A stretch of 64,000 nucleotides of DNA from Streptomyces sp. NBC_00663 (GCF_036226885.1 NZ_CP109027.1:9610001-9674000), one strand, 5' to 3'; numbered from the stretch's first letter, positions 17,158 to 25,914 are shown. A program made the numbers and translations. The notes: generated by a model from the letters alone, not told the origin.

Positions 17158-18450
17158 ATGAAGCAGATCCCCTACTGGCTCGACACCGCCCCCGCCCTGC
17201 CCGACCGTTCCGGCAAGGCGCTGCCCGACGAGGCGGACGTGGTGGTCATCGGCGGCGGCCTCACCGGTCTGTCCACCGCCTACCACGCCGCCCGCAAGGG
17301 CGCCCGGGTCGTCCTCGTCGAGAAGGACAAGGTCGGCTCGGGCGCCTCGGGGCGCAACGGCAGCATGTGCACCCAGGGCATCACCATCGGCACGGGCGAG
17401 GCCCGAAAGCGCTTCGGGCAGGAGCGCGCCCGTGAGTTGTACGGCGCGTTCCGCGAGGCGGTCGACGTCGTCGAGGAGCTGACCCACACCGAGAAGATCG
17501 ACTGCGACTTCCACCGTGCCGGCCGTCTCGGTGTGGCGTACAAGCCGCAGCACTTCGAGTCGATGAAGGCCACCCAGCGCGACCTGGCCGACAACTTCGG
17601 CCACGAGACCCAGCTCCTGAGCCGCAGTGAGCTGAAGTCGGAACTGGGCTCGGACTACTACCACGGCGCCCTGCTCGACCCGCTGAGTGCCGCCCTGCAT
17701 GTGGGCAAGTACGTCCACGGTCTGGCGGAGGCCGCCGAACGCGCCGGCGCCGAGATCCACGAACGCAACGCCGCCACCGGCCTCACCCGCCTGCCGGGCG
17801 GCGGGTTCGACGTGGAGACCCTGCACGGCACGATCCGCGCCAAGCAGGTCATGGCCGCCACCGACGCCTACACCGACAAGGCGCTGCCCTGGTTCCGCAA
17901 GCGGCTGATCAACGTGGGCAGCTTCATCATCGTCACGGAGCCTCTCGGTGAGGCGCGGGCCCGCGAACTGATCCCCAATGGCCGCCTGGTGGTCGACTCC
18001 AAGAACATCGGCCACTACCTCCGCCTCACCCCGGACAACCGCCTCGCCTTCGGCGGCCGCGCCCGCTTCGCCCCCTCCAACCCGGCCTCCGACGTCAAGA
18101 GCGGCGACATCCTGAAGCGGGAGATGACGGAGATCTTCCCGCAGTTGGCGGGCGTCCGCGTCGACTACGTGTGGGGCGGCATGGTCGGCTTCTCCTGGGA
18201 CCGCCTCCCGCACGCCGGCGAGGCAGAGGGGGCCAAGGGCCTGTACTACTCCATGGGGTACTGCGGCCACGGGGTCCAGATGGCCACGTACATGGGCCGC
18301 GCGGTCGCCGAGATGATGGACGGCAAGCCGGAGGCCAACCCCCTGCGCGGCCTCGGCTTCCCCAAGGTCCCCGTCCCCTTCTACAACGGCACCCCCTGGT
18401 TCCTGCCCTTCGGCGGCGCCTACTACAAGGCCAAGGACAAGCTGCACTGA
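17158..18450 (+). CDS. FAD-dependent amine/amino-acid oxidoreductase (DadA/PuuB-like)
   Basis: 430 residues. N-terminal dinucleotide site VVVIGGGLTGLSTAYHAA, then VGSGASGRNGSM, as in gamma-glutamylputrescine oxidase and D-amino-acid dehydrogenases. The C-terminal flavin contact is YYSMGYCGHGVQMATYMGR. It would oxidise a secondary or primary amine to an imine/aldehyde. It is the last intact gene of the catabolic chain and has GGACGCACCTC before its ATG. With the MSOX-like gene at 5363 the cluster encodes two different flavin amine oxidases. Confidence 0.88.
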   Translation: MKQIPYWLDTAPALPDRSGKALPDEADVVVIGGGLTGLSTAYHAARKGARVVLVEKDKVGSGASGRNGSMCTQGITIGTGEARKRFGQERARELYGAFREAVDVVEELTHTEKIDCDFHRAGRLGVAYKPQHFESMKATQRDLADNFGHETQLLSRSELKSELGSDYYHGALLDPLSAALHVGKYVHGLAEAAERAGAEIHERNAATGLTRLPGGGFDVETLHGTIRAKQVMAATDAYTDKALPWFRKRLINVGSFIIVTEPLGEARARELIPNGRLVVDSKNIGHYLRLTPDNRLAFGGRARFAPSNPASDVKSGDILKREMTEIFPQLAGVRVDYVWGGMVGFSWDRLPHAGEAEGAKGLYYSMGYCGHGVQMATYMGRAVAEMMDGKPEANPLRGLGFPKVPVPFYNGTPWFLPFGGAYYKAKDKLH

Positions 18451-18482
18451 GTCGCTGCCGAGCCGATGCCGGCGCGGTGACA

Positions 18483-18525
18483 CTGCGGGGGCCTTCCGCG
18501 AAATGATCGTGGAGGGCTCCCGCAG
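18483..18525 (+). terminator. Possible hairpin after the catabolic operon
   Basis: The arms CTGCGGGGGCC and GGCTCCCGCAG, with inner TTCC/GGAG pairing, form an imperfect stem 32 bp after the oxidoreductase stop. It runs into the transposase relic, so it may instead belong to that element. Confidence 0.4.
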
Positions 18526-18670
18526 GTGAGATCGGGTGGGACAAGCGGGCGGACTGCACCCAGTTCAAGCCGGCCTTGGAGAAGATCCGCATCCCCAAGA
18601 CCGGTCAGCTACGACAAGCCCGCTACGACAAGCGCGGGTACGTCTTCCTCGGCACCGCCACCGTCCCATC
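18519..18670 (+). pseudogene. IS5-family transposase relic with internal deletion
   Basis: One frame reads GEIGWDKRADC, then LEKIRIPKTG, and continues directly into RYDKRGYVFLGTATV. The first parts are from the middle of IS5-like transposases and the last from their C-terminus, so the intervening catalytic stretch has been removed. No start, DDE triad or inverted ends are visible. Confidence 0.6.
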
Positions 18671-18723
18671 GGGACATCCGGCCTGGGCGGCTTCGTCTGC
18701 GCCTCGGGCAACCGGGTGCTCGG

Positions 18724-20205
18724 TTACGGGGTTGCGTAGGGGTCTTGGCTCAGGAGGTGGGCCTTCAGTCCCTCGCCGACGCCAGGCTCCGGGGTACCGG
18801 CCCAGTCCTTGATGAGTACGGCGCCGGTGCTGCATCCCCACGGGTTCCAGGTCCAGGCGAGATAACCCATGCCGTGCGCGTCGGCCCAGTCGACCAACCG
18901 CTGCATGTAGTCGAAGCCGCAGCCCTCCTGGCCGAACTCGCCGATGACGATCGGCACCTTTTGCGCGAGAGGTGCGACCTGGCTGTCCCAGCAGGATTCG
19001 GTCGCGCAGGCGTTGTTGCTGTAGGAGTGCCAGGACGCGGCGAGGTTGTTCAGTGGGTCGGTCGGCTTGTACGTCAGCCATTCCCGCATGTCGTTGGCCC
19101 ACTCCAGACCGCCCAGCATGAGGACGTTGGTCGCGCCGGTGGCCCGGACCGCGTCGACCAGGTCCTGCATGCCGGCGGTGTCATAGGGAAGGCCGGTGCA
19201 GGTGCCGCCGTCTCGCCAGCACGTCCAGCCGAGGGTCTTGTCCCAGTTGGCGGCGATCTCCGGGTACGGCTCGTTGAACAGATCGAACACGACGGCGTCG
19301 TTGCCCTTGAACGCGCCTGCGACGCCGGTCCAGAACTGGGGGGCGTACTGCGCGTCCGGCATCGGTTTCTGGCACGTCGCGGTGGCGTCCTTGCAGTGCC
19401 AGTCCGGCCCGTTGGTGTAGGCGCCCCGGGTCCAGTGCAGATCGAGGATCGGGGTGATGCCGTTGGCCACCAGCAGGTTGATGTAGTCCTTGACGCCCTG
19501 CTGGTAGGTGGCTCCACTGGGCGAGCCGTTGATGCCGAGCCAGCATTCCTCGTTCAGCGGCACGCGTACGGCGTGGATGTTCCAGGTCTTCATCGCGTCG
19601 ACGGATGCCTGGTCGACCGGGCCGCTGTCCCACAGCCCCTTGCCCTGCACACAAGCGTATTCACCGCTGGAGCGGTCCACACCCAGCAGCCGGTACTGCT
19701 TCCCGTCCGAGGTGACGATCTTGTTGCCGGAGACCTTCAGTTTCGGGGCCGGGCCGCCGGGGGGAGTGGGGGTGGGGGTGGGGGATGGCACCGAGCCGGT
19801 GCAGGTCACGCCATTGAGCGCGAATGACGCCGGTTCCGGATTGGCGTCCTTCCACGCACCGGTGAACCCGATGGAGGTGGACTTGCCGGTGTCCAGTGAC
19901 TGGTTCCAATCCAGACTGGCGGCGGACACCTCGGTCCCGGACTGTTTCCAGGTGGCGCTCCAGCCGTTGGTGACCTTCTGGTCAGCGTTCGGGAATCCGA
20001 ACGTCAGGGTCCACCCCCGCACGGCGGGGCCGAGATTGGTGATGGCCACGTCCGCGCTGAACCCGCCCGGCCATTGGCTCTGCACCTTGTACGTGACCGA
20101 GCAGCCGGTGGCGGCTGCCGATGCGGGCAGGGCGGCGCCTGCAAGGCCACCCAGGATGAGCGCACCGGCGGCGCCGGTGGCCATTAAGGCGTGTCTGCGT
20201 TTCAC
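18724..20205 (-). CDS. Secreted GH5 glycanase (cellulase/mannanase type) with N-terminal CBM2
   Basis: 493 residues from the GTG at 20205, which has AGGAG just upstream. Signal peptide about 1-31 (KRRH... ending ALPASAAA). CBM2 about 32-137 (GCSVTYKVQSQWPGGFSADV, GWTLTFGF, NGWSATW), then a Pro/Thr linker (SPTPTPTPP), then the GH5 barrel about 154-485. The acid/base Glu is in VFDLFNEPYPE (about 312) and the nucleophile Glu in VIGEFGQEG (about 423). It hydrolyses beta-1,4-glucan or mannan outside the cell. The beta-mannosidase and sugar-type importer nearby favour manno- or mixed-linkage substrates, but GH5 subfamily assignment needs a search. Divergent from the ROK regulator. Confidence 0.92.
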   Translation of the reverse strand: MKRRHALMATGAAGALILGGLAGAALPASAAATGCSVTYKVQSQWPGGFSADVAITNLGPAVRGWTLTFGFPNADQKVTNGWSATWKQSGTEVSAASLDWNQSLDTGKSTSIGFTGAWKDANPEPASFALNGVTCTGSVPSPTPTPTPPGGPAPKLKVSGNKIVTSDGKQYRLLGVDRSSGEYACVQGKGLWDSGPVDQASVDAMKTWNIHAVRVPLNEECWLGINGSPSGATYQQGVKDYINLLVANGITPILDLHWTRGAYTNGPDWHCKDATATCQKPMPDAQYAPQFWTGVAGAFKGNDAVVFDLFNEPYPEIAANWDKTLGWTCWRDGGTCTGLPYDTAGMQDLVDAVRATGATNVLMLGGLEWANDMREWLTYKPTDPLNNLAASWHSYSNNACATESCWDSQVAPLAQKVPIVIGEFGQEGCGFDYMQRLVDWADAHGMGYLAWTWNPWGCSTGAVLIKDWAGTPEPGVGEGLKAHLLSQDPYATP

Positions 20206-20337
20206 CTGATCTCCTCGTTGCCGTGAGGGACTGATGGGAGCTATGCACATCGTTATTTCGGCAACTTATGGAAGTCAAGGCGCCTGCAACCGGCTTCTGG
20301 AGCGGGAAGGCGGGCCGGAGCGAAAGGCCCTGCCCGG

Positions 20338-20353
20338 CCTAAGTAAACTAAGG
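20338..20353. promoter_or_regulatory. Palindromic putative ROK operator
   Basis: The inverted repeat CCTAAGTAAACTAAGG lies 28 bp before the ROK start and between it and the divergent GH5 gene. Its core TAAGTNNNCTAAG recurs at 25915-25927 in front of the binding-protein and beta-mannosidase genes. The AT-rich motif stands out in a 70 percent GC background. Confidence 0.6.
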
Positions 20354-20381
20354 TGACAAAGCCCGGAACGAAGGAGAACAC

Positions 20382-21635
20382 GTGGCGACCAGTCCCCTCT
20401 GGGCAAGCCGGCTGAAGACGCGCGGTTTGGTCCTCGATGTGATCAGGTCGGCGCGCGCGACCAGCCGGGTGGAGCTCGCGGCGGCGACGGGTCTGACCGG
20501 TGCGACGATCTCCGCGGTCGTGCGGGAGCTCATCGCCGACGGCCTGGTCGTCGAAACCGGCCGCGGCGCGCCGACGGGCGGCAAGCCGCGCACGCTTCTC
20601 CAGCTCAACCCACAAGCCCGGTACAGCGTCGGAGTTCAACTCGAACGCAACACGTGCGTGATCGTGGTGGTCGATCTGGCCGGCCGACAGGTGGCCCGGA
20701 CCTCGTTCCAGGGCACTGCGGAGATGCCGCCGGAGCGGGCGCTGCCGCTGGTGGCGTCCCAGGTGGAGGCGCTGCTGGCCACCGCGGCGGTCGACCGCGA
20801 GAAGGTGCTGGGCGTGGGCCTGGTCGGCTACGGTCCGCAGGATCGACGCGCGGGTGTGCTGTTGACCCCGCAGCCCACCGAGGAGTGGCTGGGCTGCCCG
20901 GTCGCGCCGAGGCTCGCGGAGAGCCTCGGACTTCCCGTCCTGCTCGACAACGACGCCGCCGCGGCCGCGATCGGCGAGTACTGGCTGGGAGCGGTCGCCC
21001 CGCACAGCACGTATGGCTGCATCTACATGGCCACCGGCATCGGTGGCGGGGTCGTGGTGGCCGGCGAGGTGTACCGCGGCAGCTCCTCGAACAGCGTGGA
21101 GATCGGACACATCTCCATCGATGTCAACGGTGAGGAGTGCCCGTGCGGCAACGTCGGCTGCCTGGAGAACTACGCCGGCCCCTCCGCCCTGGTCCGGCAG
21201 GCCATGGCGACGCCGGGGTTGGCCCAGCGGCTGGCGCTCGGCCCGACCGACGACGGCTTCCTCACCGAGTTCGCGCGGATCGCGGCCGCCGCGAACGCGG
21301 GTGACCTGGAGGCCCGGAGCCTCGTCGAGCGGTCGGCTCGCCATCTGGGGTATGCCGCCGTCACCATGGCCACCCTGTTCGACGTCGACACGATCGTGCT
21401 GGCGGGGCCGAGCTTCGCCGTGGCGGGCTCGATCTACCAGGCGGTGATCCAGCAGGAGGTGGACCGGCGCACGTTCGCGCGCCGGGTGCATCCGGTGCGG
21501 GTCGTGCCGTCGGTCAACGGCTCGGACGCGGCCGCGATCGGCGGCGCGGTCCTCGTCCTGCAGAGCGAGCTGACCCTCGCCCACCCCCAGGACGGGGCCC
21601 GGCCCCTGCTCGCCGGCACGGGCGAGACTCCCTGA
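20382..21635 (+). CDS. ROK-family transcriptional regulator
   Basis: 417 residues from a GTG preceded by AAGGAG. N-terminal winged HTH about residues 10-70 (RVELAAATGLTGATISAVVREL), then the sugar-kinase-like ROK domain with DNDAAAAAIGEYW, the ExGH metal motif in VEIGHISI, and the zinc cluster CPCGNVGCLENY. ROK repressors respond to sugars. Here the neighbours (GH5, oligosaccharide-type ABC importer, GH2 beta-mannosidase) suggest control by a manno- or cello-oligosaccharide or monosaccharide. It probably represses itself and the flanking genes through the TAAGTNNNCTAAG sites. Confidence 0.92.
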   Translation: MATSPLWASRLKTRGLVLDVIRSARATSRVELAAATGLTGATISAVVRELIADGLVVETGRGAPTGGKPRTLLQLNPQARYSVGVQLERNTCVIVVVDLAGRQVARTSFQGTAEMPPERALPLVASQVEALLATAAVDREKVLGVGLVGYGPQDRRAGVLLTPQPTEEWLGCPVAPRLAESLGLPVLLDNDAAAAAIGEYWLGAVAPHSTYGCIYMATGIGGGVVVAGEVYRGSSSNSVEIGHISIDVNGEECPCGNVGCLENYAGPSALVRQAMATPGLAQRLALGPTDDGFLTEFARIAAAANAGDLEARSLVERSARHLGYAAVTMATLFDVDTIVLAGPSFAVAGSIYQAVIQQEVDRRTFARRVHPVRVVPSVNGSDAAAIGGAVLVLQSELTLAHPQDGARPLLAGTGETP

Positions 21636-21683
21636 CCCCTCGACCACCTCGCTAAGCGGGTCGGGTGAAGCCCGCTGCGGTTC

Positions 21684-21754
21684 GGCAGCGCCCTGAAGGG
21701 GCGCGGGGCGGTATTGAATCTGCGGCTCCGCCGCTCGCGCGGGCGCGACCAGCG
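21684..21754. repeat. Streptomyces-type intergenic GC-rich palindromic element / bidirectional terminator
   Basis: A GCGCCC...GGGCGC hairpin is followed by GCGGGGCGGTATTGAATCTG, CGGCTCCGCCG and GGGCGCGACCAGC. The sequence and order resemble a repeated intergenic element known between genes of many Streptomyces genomes. It lies between the convergent ROK and ABC genes, where it can end transcription from both sides. Confidence 0.55.
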
Positions 21755-21782
21755 GCCCACTGCGGTGCTTCCAGCGGAGCGC

Positions 21783-22631
21783 CTAGCGGTGCTCGTACGG
21801 CGGCATGCTGCCTGCCTTGATCACCTCCGCGGGGTCGATGTTCACGAACCGGCCCCGTGCCGCCGGATCGGGTGACGCCGCGGCCAACAGCTTCGTGTAG
21901 GGGTGTTGCGGCGTGCGGATCACCTTGTCCGCGGGGCCTCGCTCGACGACTCGTCCCCGGTACAGGACCAGGATGTCGTCGGCGAAGTGCCGCGCGGTCG
22001 CCAGGTCGTGGGTGATGTAGAGGACGGCGAGGTTCTCTTCCCGTTGCAGCCGGGCCAGCAGGTTGAGCACGTCCAGCCGGATCGAGACGTCCAGCATGGA
22101 GACCGGCTCGTCGGCCACCAGGACGGTCGCACCGGGCGCGAGTGCGCGGGCGATGGCCACGCGCTGGCGCTGACCGCCGGAGAGTTCGTGCGGCCGACGG
22201 TGCGCAAGGGTGTCGGCCGGCAGGCTGACCCGCTCCAGCAGTTCCGCTGTCGCGGACCAGGTCTGCGTACGGGTGCGGGCGCGACCGTGCAGGCGCAGCG
22301 GGCGCGCCAGGTGGTGCGCGATGGTGTGGAACGGGTTCAGCGAGGCGAACGGGTCCTGGAACACCATCTGTACGTGGTGGCGGTAGTCGCGATCCGGGAC
22401 GGGCGTGCCGTCGGCTCCGGTGAGGGCGACCCGGCCGCCGGTGGGCTGTTCGAGCCGGGCGATGATCCGGGCGATCGTGGACTTGCCCGATCCGGATTCA
22501 CCGACCAGTGCCACCGTGCGGCCCGGGGTGAGGGTGAACGAGACCTGGTCGACGGCCCGCAGTCGGGTGGGGCGAAGGCCACCGCGGACCCGGAAGTCCT
22601 TGATCAGATCGGCCACTTCCAGCACGGTCAT
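21783..22631 (-). CDS. Oligopeptide/oligosaccharide ABC transporter ATP-binding protein (OppF type)
   Basis: 282 residues from the ATG at 22631, whose ATGA overlaps the stop of the upstream fusion gene. Walker A GESGSGKST, signature LSGGQRQRVAIARAL, Walker B VLVADEPVSMLD and H-loop YITHDLATA are all intact. The C-terminal oligopeptide-transporter extension includes TPQHPYTKLLAAASPDP. Second ATPase of the importer, working with the ATPase half of the gene before it. Confidence 0.92.
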   Translation of the reverse strand: MTVLEVADLIKDFRVRGGLRPTRLRAVDQVSFTLTPGRTVALVGESGSGKSTIARIIARLEQPTGGRVALTGADGTPVPDRDYRHHVQMVFQDPFASLNPFHTIAHHLARPLRLHGRARTRTQTWSATAELLERVSLPADTLAHRRPHELSGGQRQRVAIARALAPGATVLVADEPVSMLDVSIRLDVLNLLARLQREENLAVLYITHDLATARHFADDILVLYRGRVVERGPADKVIRTPQHPYTKLLAAASPDPAARGRFVNIDPAEVIKAGSMPPYEHR

Positions 22632-24391
22632 GACGCGCCTCCGGATCGCACGAACGACCCGCGCTCGCCGGTGAGGCTGGGGAAGGAGTCCAGCAGGCGG
22701 CGCGTGTACGGGTGTTGTGGCCGGTCCAGGATGTTCTCGGCCGACGTGTTCTCGACGATCCGGCCGTCGAGCATGACGGCGATCCGGTCCGCGACCTCCA
22801 GGAGAAGGGGAAGGTCGTGGGTGATGAACAGGACGGCGAAGCCGCTCTGGTCGCGGAGCCGCATGATCTCCTGAAGGATGCCCCGCTGCACGACCACGTC
22901 GAGCGCGGTGGTCGGTTCGTCCAGGATGACGACCTGCGGTTCGAGCAGCATCGCCATGGCGATCAGCACCCGTTGCCGCATCCCTCCGGAGAGCTCGTGC
23001 GGGTAGGAGCGCAGGCGCTGGGGATCGATGCCGACCGTCGTGAGCAGCTCGGCGCAGCGGGCCCGCCGGGCCGCGCGGGACATCGTCGGCCGGTGGGTGG
23101 TGAGCACGTCCTCCATCTGTGCCCGGATGGTCAGGACGGGGTTGAGCGCGTTCATGGCGCCCTGGAAGACCATGGACAGCTTCGACCACCGGAAGGCGCG
23201 CAGCTCGCCCGGGGACAGGGCGAGCACGTCGAGCGCGCCGCCGTCACGGTCGTGGAAGGTCACGGAGCCGCCGGTGACCTCGGCGGGTGGCAGATGCAGC
23301 CGGTTGACCGCGTACGCGAGGGTGGTCTTGCCGCAGCCCGACTCTCCGGCCAGGCCGAGGATCTCGCCCCGGCGCAGCGTGAGTGACACGTCCCGCACGG
23401 CCTGCACCGGCTGTTCGCCCTGGTAGGTCACGGACAGGTCGGTGATGCTGAGCACCACGTCGTCCTCGGGGGGCGGATCGAGGACAGGCGCAGGGCGGGC
23501 CGTACGTCCTGCCCGCCGCGGACGGTTGCGCAGCGTCGGGTTGATGATCTCGTCGAGGGTGAAGTTCACCAGGGCGAGACCGCAGCCGAACAGGGCGATG
23601 ATCAGCCCTGGCGGCACGAACCACCACCAGGCGCCGAGCTGGAGGGCGAAGCCGTTCTGCGCGTAGTAGAGCATCGTGCCGAGGGTCGACGAGGAGGACG
23701 CGCCCAGGCCCAGGAAGGACAGGCCTGCCTCGCTGAGTATCGCGGCGATCACCGAGAACACGAACTGGGAGGCCAGCAGCGGCAGCAGGTTCGGCAGGAC
23801 TTCGACGCCGATGACCCGCCCGGGTCCCTCCCCGGCGACACGGGCGGCCAGTACGTAGTCCCGGTTGCGCAGGGACAGGGTCTGGGCGCGCAGGACGCGG
23901 GCCGACCCTGCCCAGCCGGTGATCGCCAGCACCAGCGCGATCGTCCACCAGCCGCGCTGTTCCGGTGGGACGAACGCGGAGATCACGATGATCAGGGGAA
24001 GGCCGGGGATCACCAGCATCACGTTGGAGAACAGCGAGAACGCCTCGTCGACCACGCCACCGAGGTAGGCCCCGACGATCCCGAACAGCGCTGCGAGGAC
24101 GGTGGCCAGGATGCCGACCAGGACGCCTATGGAGAGTGAGCCCCGGGTGGCGTAGGCGAGTTGGGCGAGTACGTCCTGACCGGTCTGGGTGGTGCCGAGC
24201 AGGTGCTCGCTGCCCGGCGAGGTCAGACCGATGTTGTCGATCCGGTCCGGGTCGCCGACCAGCAGCGGGCCGACGAGAGCGAACAGGGTGGTCGCGAGAA
24301 TCAGGGCGCATCCGACGGCCAGCTTGGGTGACCGGAGCACGCGCCCGCCGTTGCGGGGGCGCGGCTGGACGTCGGGGTTGATGTTCGTCAT
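22628..24391 (-). CDS. Fused ABC transporter permease and ATPase (DppC-DppD type)
   Basis: 587 residues that combine two usually separate subunits. Residues about 1-290 are a DppC-like permease (first helix VGCALILATTLFALVGPLLV; EAA-type loop VLAARVAGEGPGRVIGVEVL). Residues about 310-587 are a DppD-like ATPase with Walker A GESGCGKTT, signature LSGGMRQRVLIAMA and Walker B VVILDEPTTALD. A short Arg/Pro/Ala-rich linker (RNRPRRAGRTARPAPVLD) joins them. Such fusions exist in actinobacteria. The gene lies 12 bp after the DppB-like gene and overlaps OppF. The frame is intact throughout. Confidence 0.9.
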   Translation of the reverse strand: MTNINPDVQPRPRNGGRVLRSPKLAVGCALILATTLFALVGPLLVGDPDRIDNIGLTSPGSEHLLGTTQTGQDVLAQLAYATRGSLSIGVLVGILATVLAALFGIVGAYLGGVVDEAFSLFSNVMLVIPGLPLIIVISAFVPPEQRGWWTIALVLAITGWAGSARVLRAQTLSLRNRDYVLAARVAGEGPGRVIGVEVLPNLLPLLASQFVFSVIAAILSEAGLSFLGLGASSSSTLGTMLYYAQNGFALQLGAWWWFVPPGLIIALFGCGLALVNFTLDEIINPTLRNRPRRAGRTARPAPVLDPPPEDDVVLSITDLSVTYQGEQPVQAVRDVSLTLRRGEILGLAGESGCGKTTLAYAVNRLHLPPAEVTGGSVTFHDRDGGALDVLALSPGELRAFRWSKLSMVFQGAMNALNPVLTIRAQMEDVLTTHRPTMSRAARRARCAELLTTVGIDPQRLRSYPHELSGGMRQRVLIAMAMLLEPQVVILDEPTTALDVVVQRGILQEIMRLRDQSGFAVLFITHDLPLLLEVADRIAVMLDGRIVENTSAENILDRPQHPYTRRLLDSFPSLTGERGSFVRSGGAS

Positions 24392-24403
24392 CTGATTGCC
24401 GCC

Positions 24404-25393
24404 TCAGCCGCTGGTCCGGGTGCGTGGGTCGATGAGGCCGTAGAGCAGGTCGACGGCGAGGTTGGCGGCGAGCACCGTGACCGTGATGACCAGGAAGATG
24501 GCCTGCATGAGCGCGTAGTCGTTGTTCTGTACCGCCTGCAACAGCTTCGACCCGATGCCGGGGTAGGCGAAGACCTGCTCGGTGACGATCGAGCCGGCGA
24601 CGACGAAGCCGAGGGAGATCGCGAATCCGGCGACGGACGGCAGGATCGCGTTCCGCGCCGCGTACCGGATCATGACGCGTCGCTCGCTCAGGCCTTTCGC
24701 CTTGGCGGTGAGCACGAAGTCCTCGGCCATCGCCGAGACCATCATGTTCCGCGTCGCCAGCACCCAGCCTCCGACCGACGAGATCACGATCGTGGCCGCG
24801 GGCAGAACGCCGTGGTAGAGCGCGGAGCCGATGAAGTCGTTGTACGGGCCGGGGGTGAGGGCGACGTCGTAGCCGCCCAGAAGGGGAAACCAGCCCAGCC
24901 ACGAGCTGAGGACGGCGACCAGGATGAGCGCCAGCCAGAAGTACGGCACCGCGGACAGTACGGTCGTCGCCGGCACCAGTGAGTCCAGCCAGGTGCCGCG
25001 CCGCCACCCCACGAACACGCCCAGCACGATCCCGGACACGACCGCCAGAACCGTCGCGATCCCGACCAGAGCGATGGTCCAGGGCAGCGAGGTGGCGATG
25101 ACCGTCGAGACCGGGGTCGGGAAGTCGCTCACCGAGATCCCGAAGTCACCTTGCAGCAAGTTGCCGAGATAGGCGACGTACTGACTGAGCAGCGACTCGT
25201 CCGTGTGGGCACCGAGCAGAAGCTCGTACGCCCGGCGCGCGGAGGGGTCGACTCCGCCGCCGTGCTGTTGCAGCTTCGCCATGAGGATGTCCGCCGGGTC
25301 GCCCGGCATCATCCGCGGGATGAAGAAGTTCAGCGTCACCGCCGCCCACAGGGCGACCAGATAGAAAGCGAGCTTGCGCAGGTAGTACCGCAT
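24404..25393 (-). CDS. ABC transporter permease (DppB/OppB type)
   Basis: 329 residues. N-terminal helix KLAFYLVALWAAVTLNFFIPRMMPGDP is characteristic of OppB/DppB; about six helices and the cytoplasmic loop TAKAKGLSERRVMIRYAARN follow. It partners the permease half of the fusion gene. It lies 9 bp after the truncated binding-protein gene, so one transcript is expected. Confidence 0.92.
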   Translation of the reverse strand: MRYYLRKLAFYLVALWAAVTLNFFIPRMMPGDPADILMAKLQQHGGGVDPSARRAYELLLGAHTDESLLSQYVAYLGNLLQGDFGISVSDFPTPVSTVIATSLPWTIALVGIATVLAVVSGIVLGVFVGWRRGTWLDSLVPATTVLSAVPYFWLALILVAVLSSWLGWFPLLGGYDVALTPGPYNDFIGSALYHGVLPAATIVISSVGGWVLATRNMMVSAMAEDFVLTAKAKGLSERRVMIRYAARNAILPSVAGFAISLGFVVAGSIVTEQVFAYPGIGSKLLQAVQNNDYALMQAIFLVITVTVLAANLAVDLLYGLIDPRTRTSG

Positions 25394-25402
25394 GGGTCGC
25401 TC

Positions 25403-25852
25403 TCACTTCCCGGCGGGCTTGAGACGCAGGTAGACCTCCGCGCTGTCGGGGCTCTGCCAGACGGCCGGGAAGGCATCGAGGGTGAACACGACGTCGGCGG
25501 CGGTGAACCGCTGGCCGTCGGACCACTTCACCCCGTCCCGGAGGGTGATCGACAGTTTGGTGCCGTCCTTGTTCCAGGAGAACTCCTTGCCCAGCCACGG
25601 CACCGGGGCGTCCTTGCGGACGATGTTGTAGAAGAACAGCGTCTGGAAGATCGTCCCGGTCCCGCCGATAGCGGTCGGCGCGAACGGGTTGAAGTTGATC
25701 TGATAGTCGCTGGCCTGCCCGGTGTACGCGATCAGCGTCGGGGTCTTGCCCTGGGCCGGCGTGCCTGACGCCTGGCATCCCGCTGCGGCGAGCGTCATGG
25801 CGGCCAGGATCACCACGGCACGTGTTCTGGCGCCGCGTTCTGTCGACAACAT
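25403..25852 (-). pseudogene. Family 5 substrate-binding lipoprotein with a large internal deletion
   Basis: Open frame of 149 residues; family 5 (DppA/OppA-like) proteins are normally 500-600. Start ATG at 25852, signal peptide and lipobox AAGC (residues about 10-30). The N-terminal domain appears normal up to GVKWSDGQRFTAADVVFTLD. It then passes straight into AVWQSPDSAEVYLRLKPAGK, which resembles the extreme C-terminus of the family. About 370 residues, including most of the ligand site, are missing in frame. It is first in the importer operon. The transporter may now depend on another binding protein or be dead. An assembly collapse is less likely because no repeat flanks the junction. Confidence 0.75.
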
Positions 25853-25914
25853 GGCGAAGTCCTCTCGTCGTGGCGCTCGGGGGTGCAGCGACGTGGGAGC
25901 ACGCCTGACATTAT

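Noticed and set aside
15414-17159. A 581-codon - strand frame opposite the aldo/keto reductase and HAD genes
   Set aside because: Val/Gly/Asp-rich antisense shadow; the + strand genes carry the family motifs and ribosome-binding sites.
21684-21754. CRISPR-like repeat
   Set aside because: Only one unit is present and there are no spacers; it fits a Streptomyces intergenic palindrome.
22712-23386. Long + strand frames opposite the ABC transporter genes
   Set aside because: The opposite strand has all ABC motifs in frame, so these are shadows.
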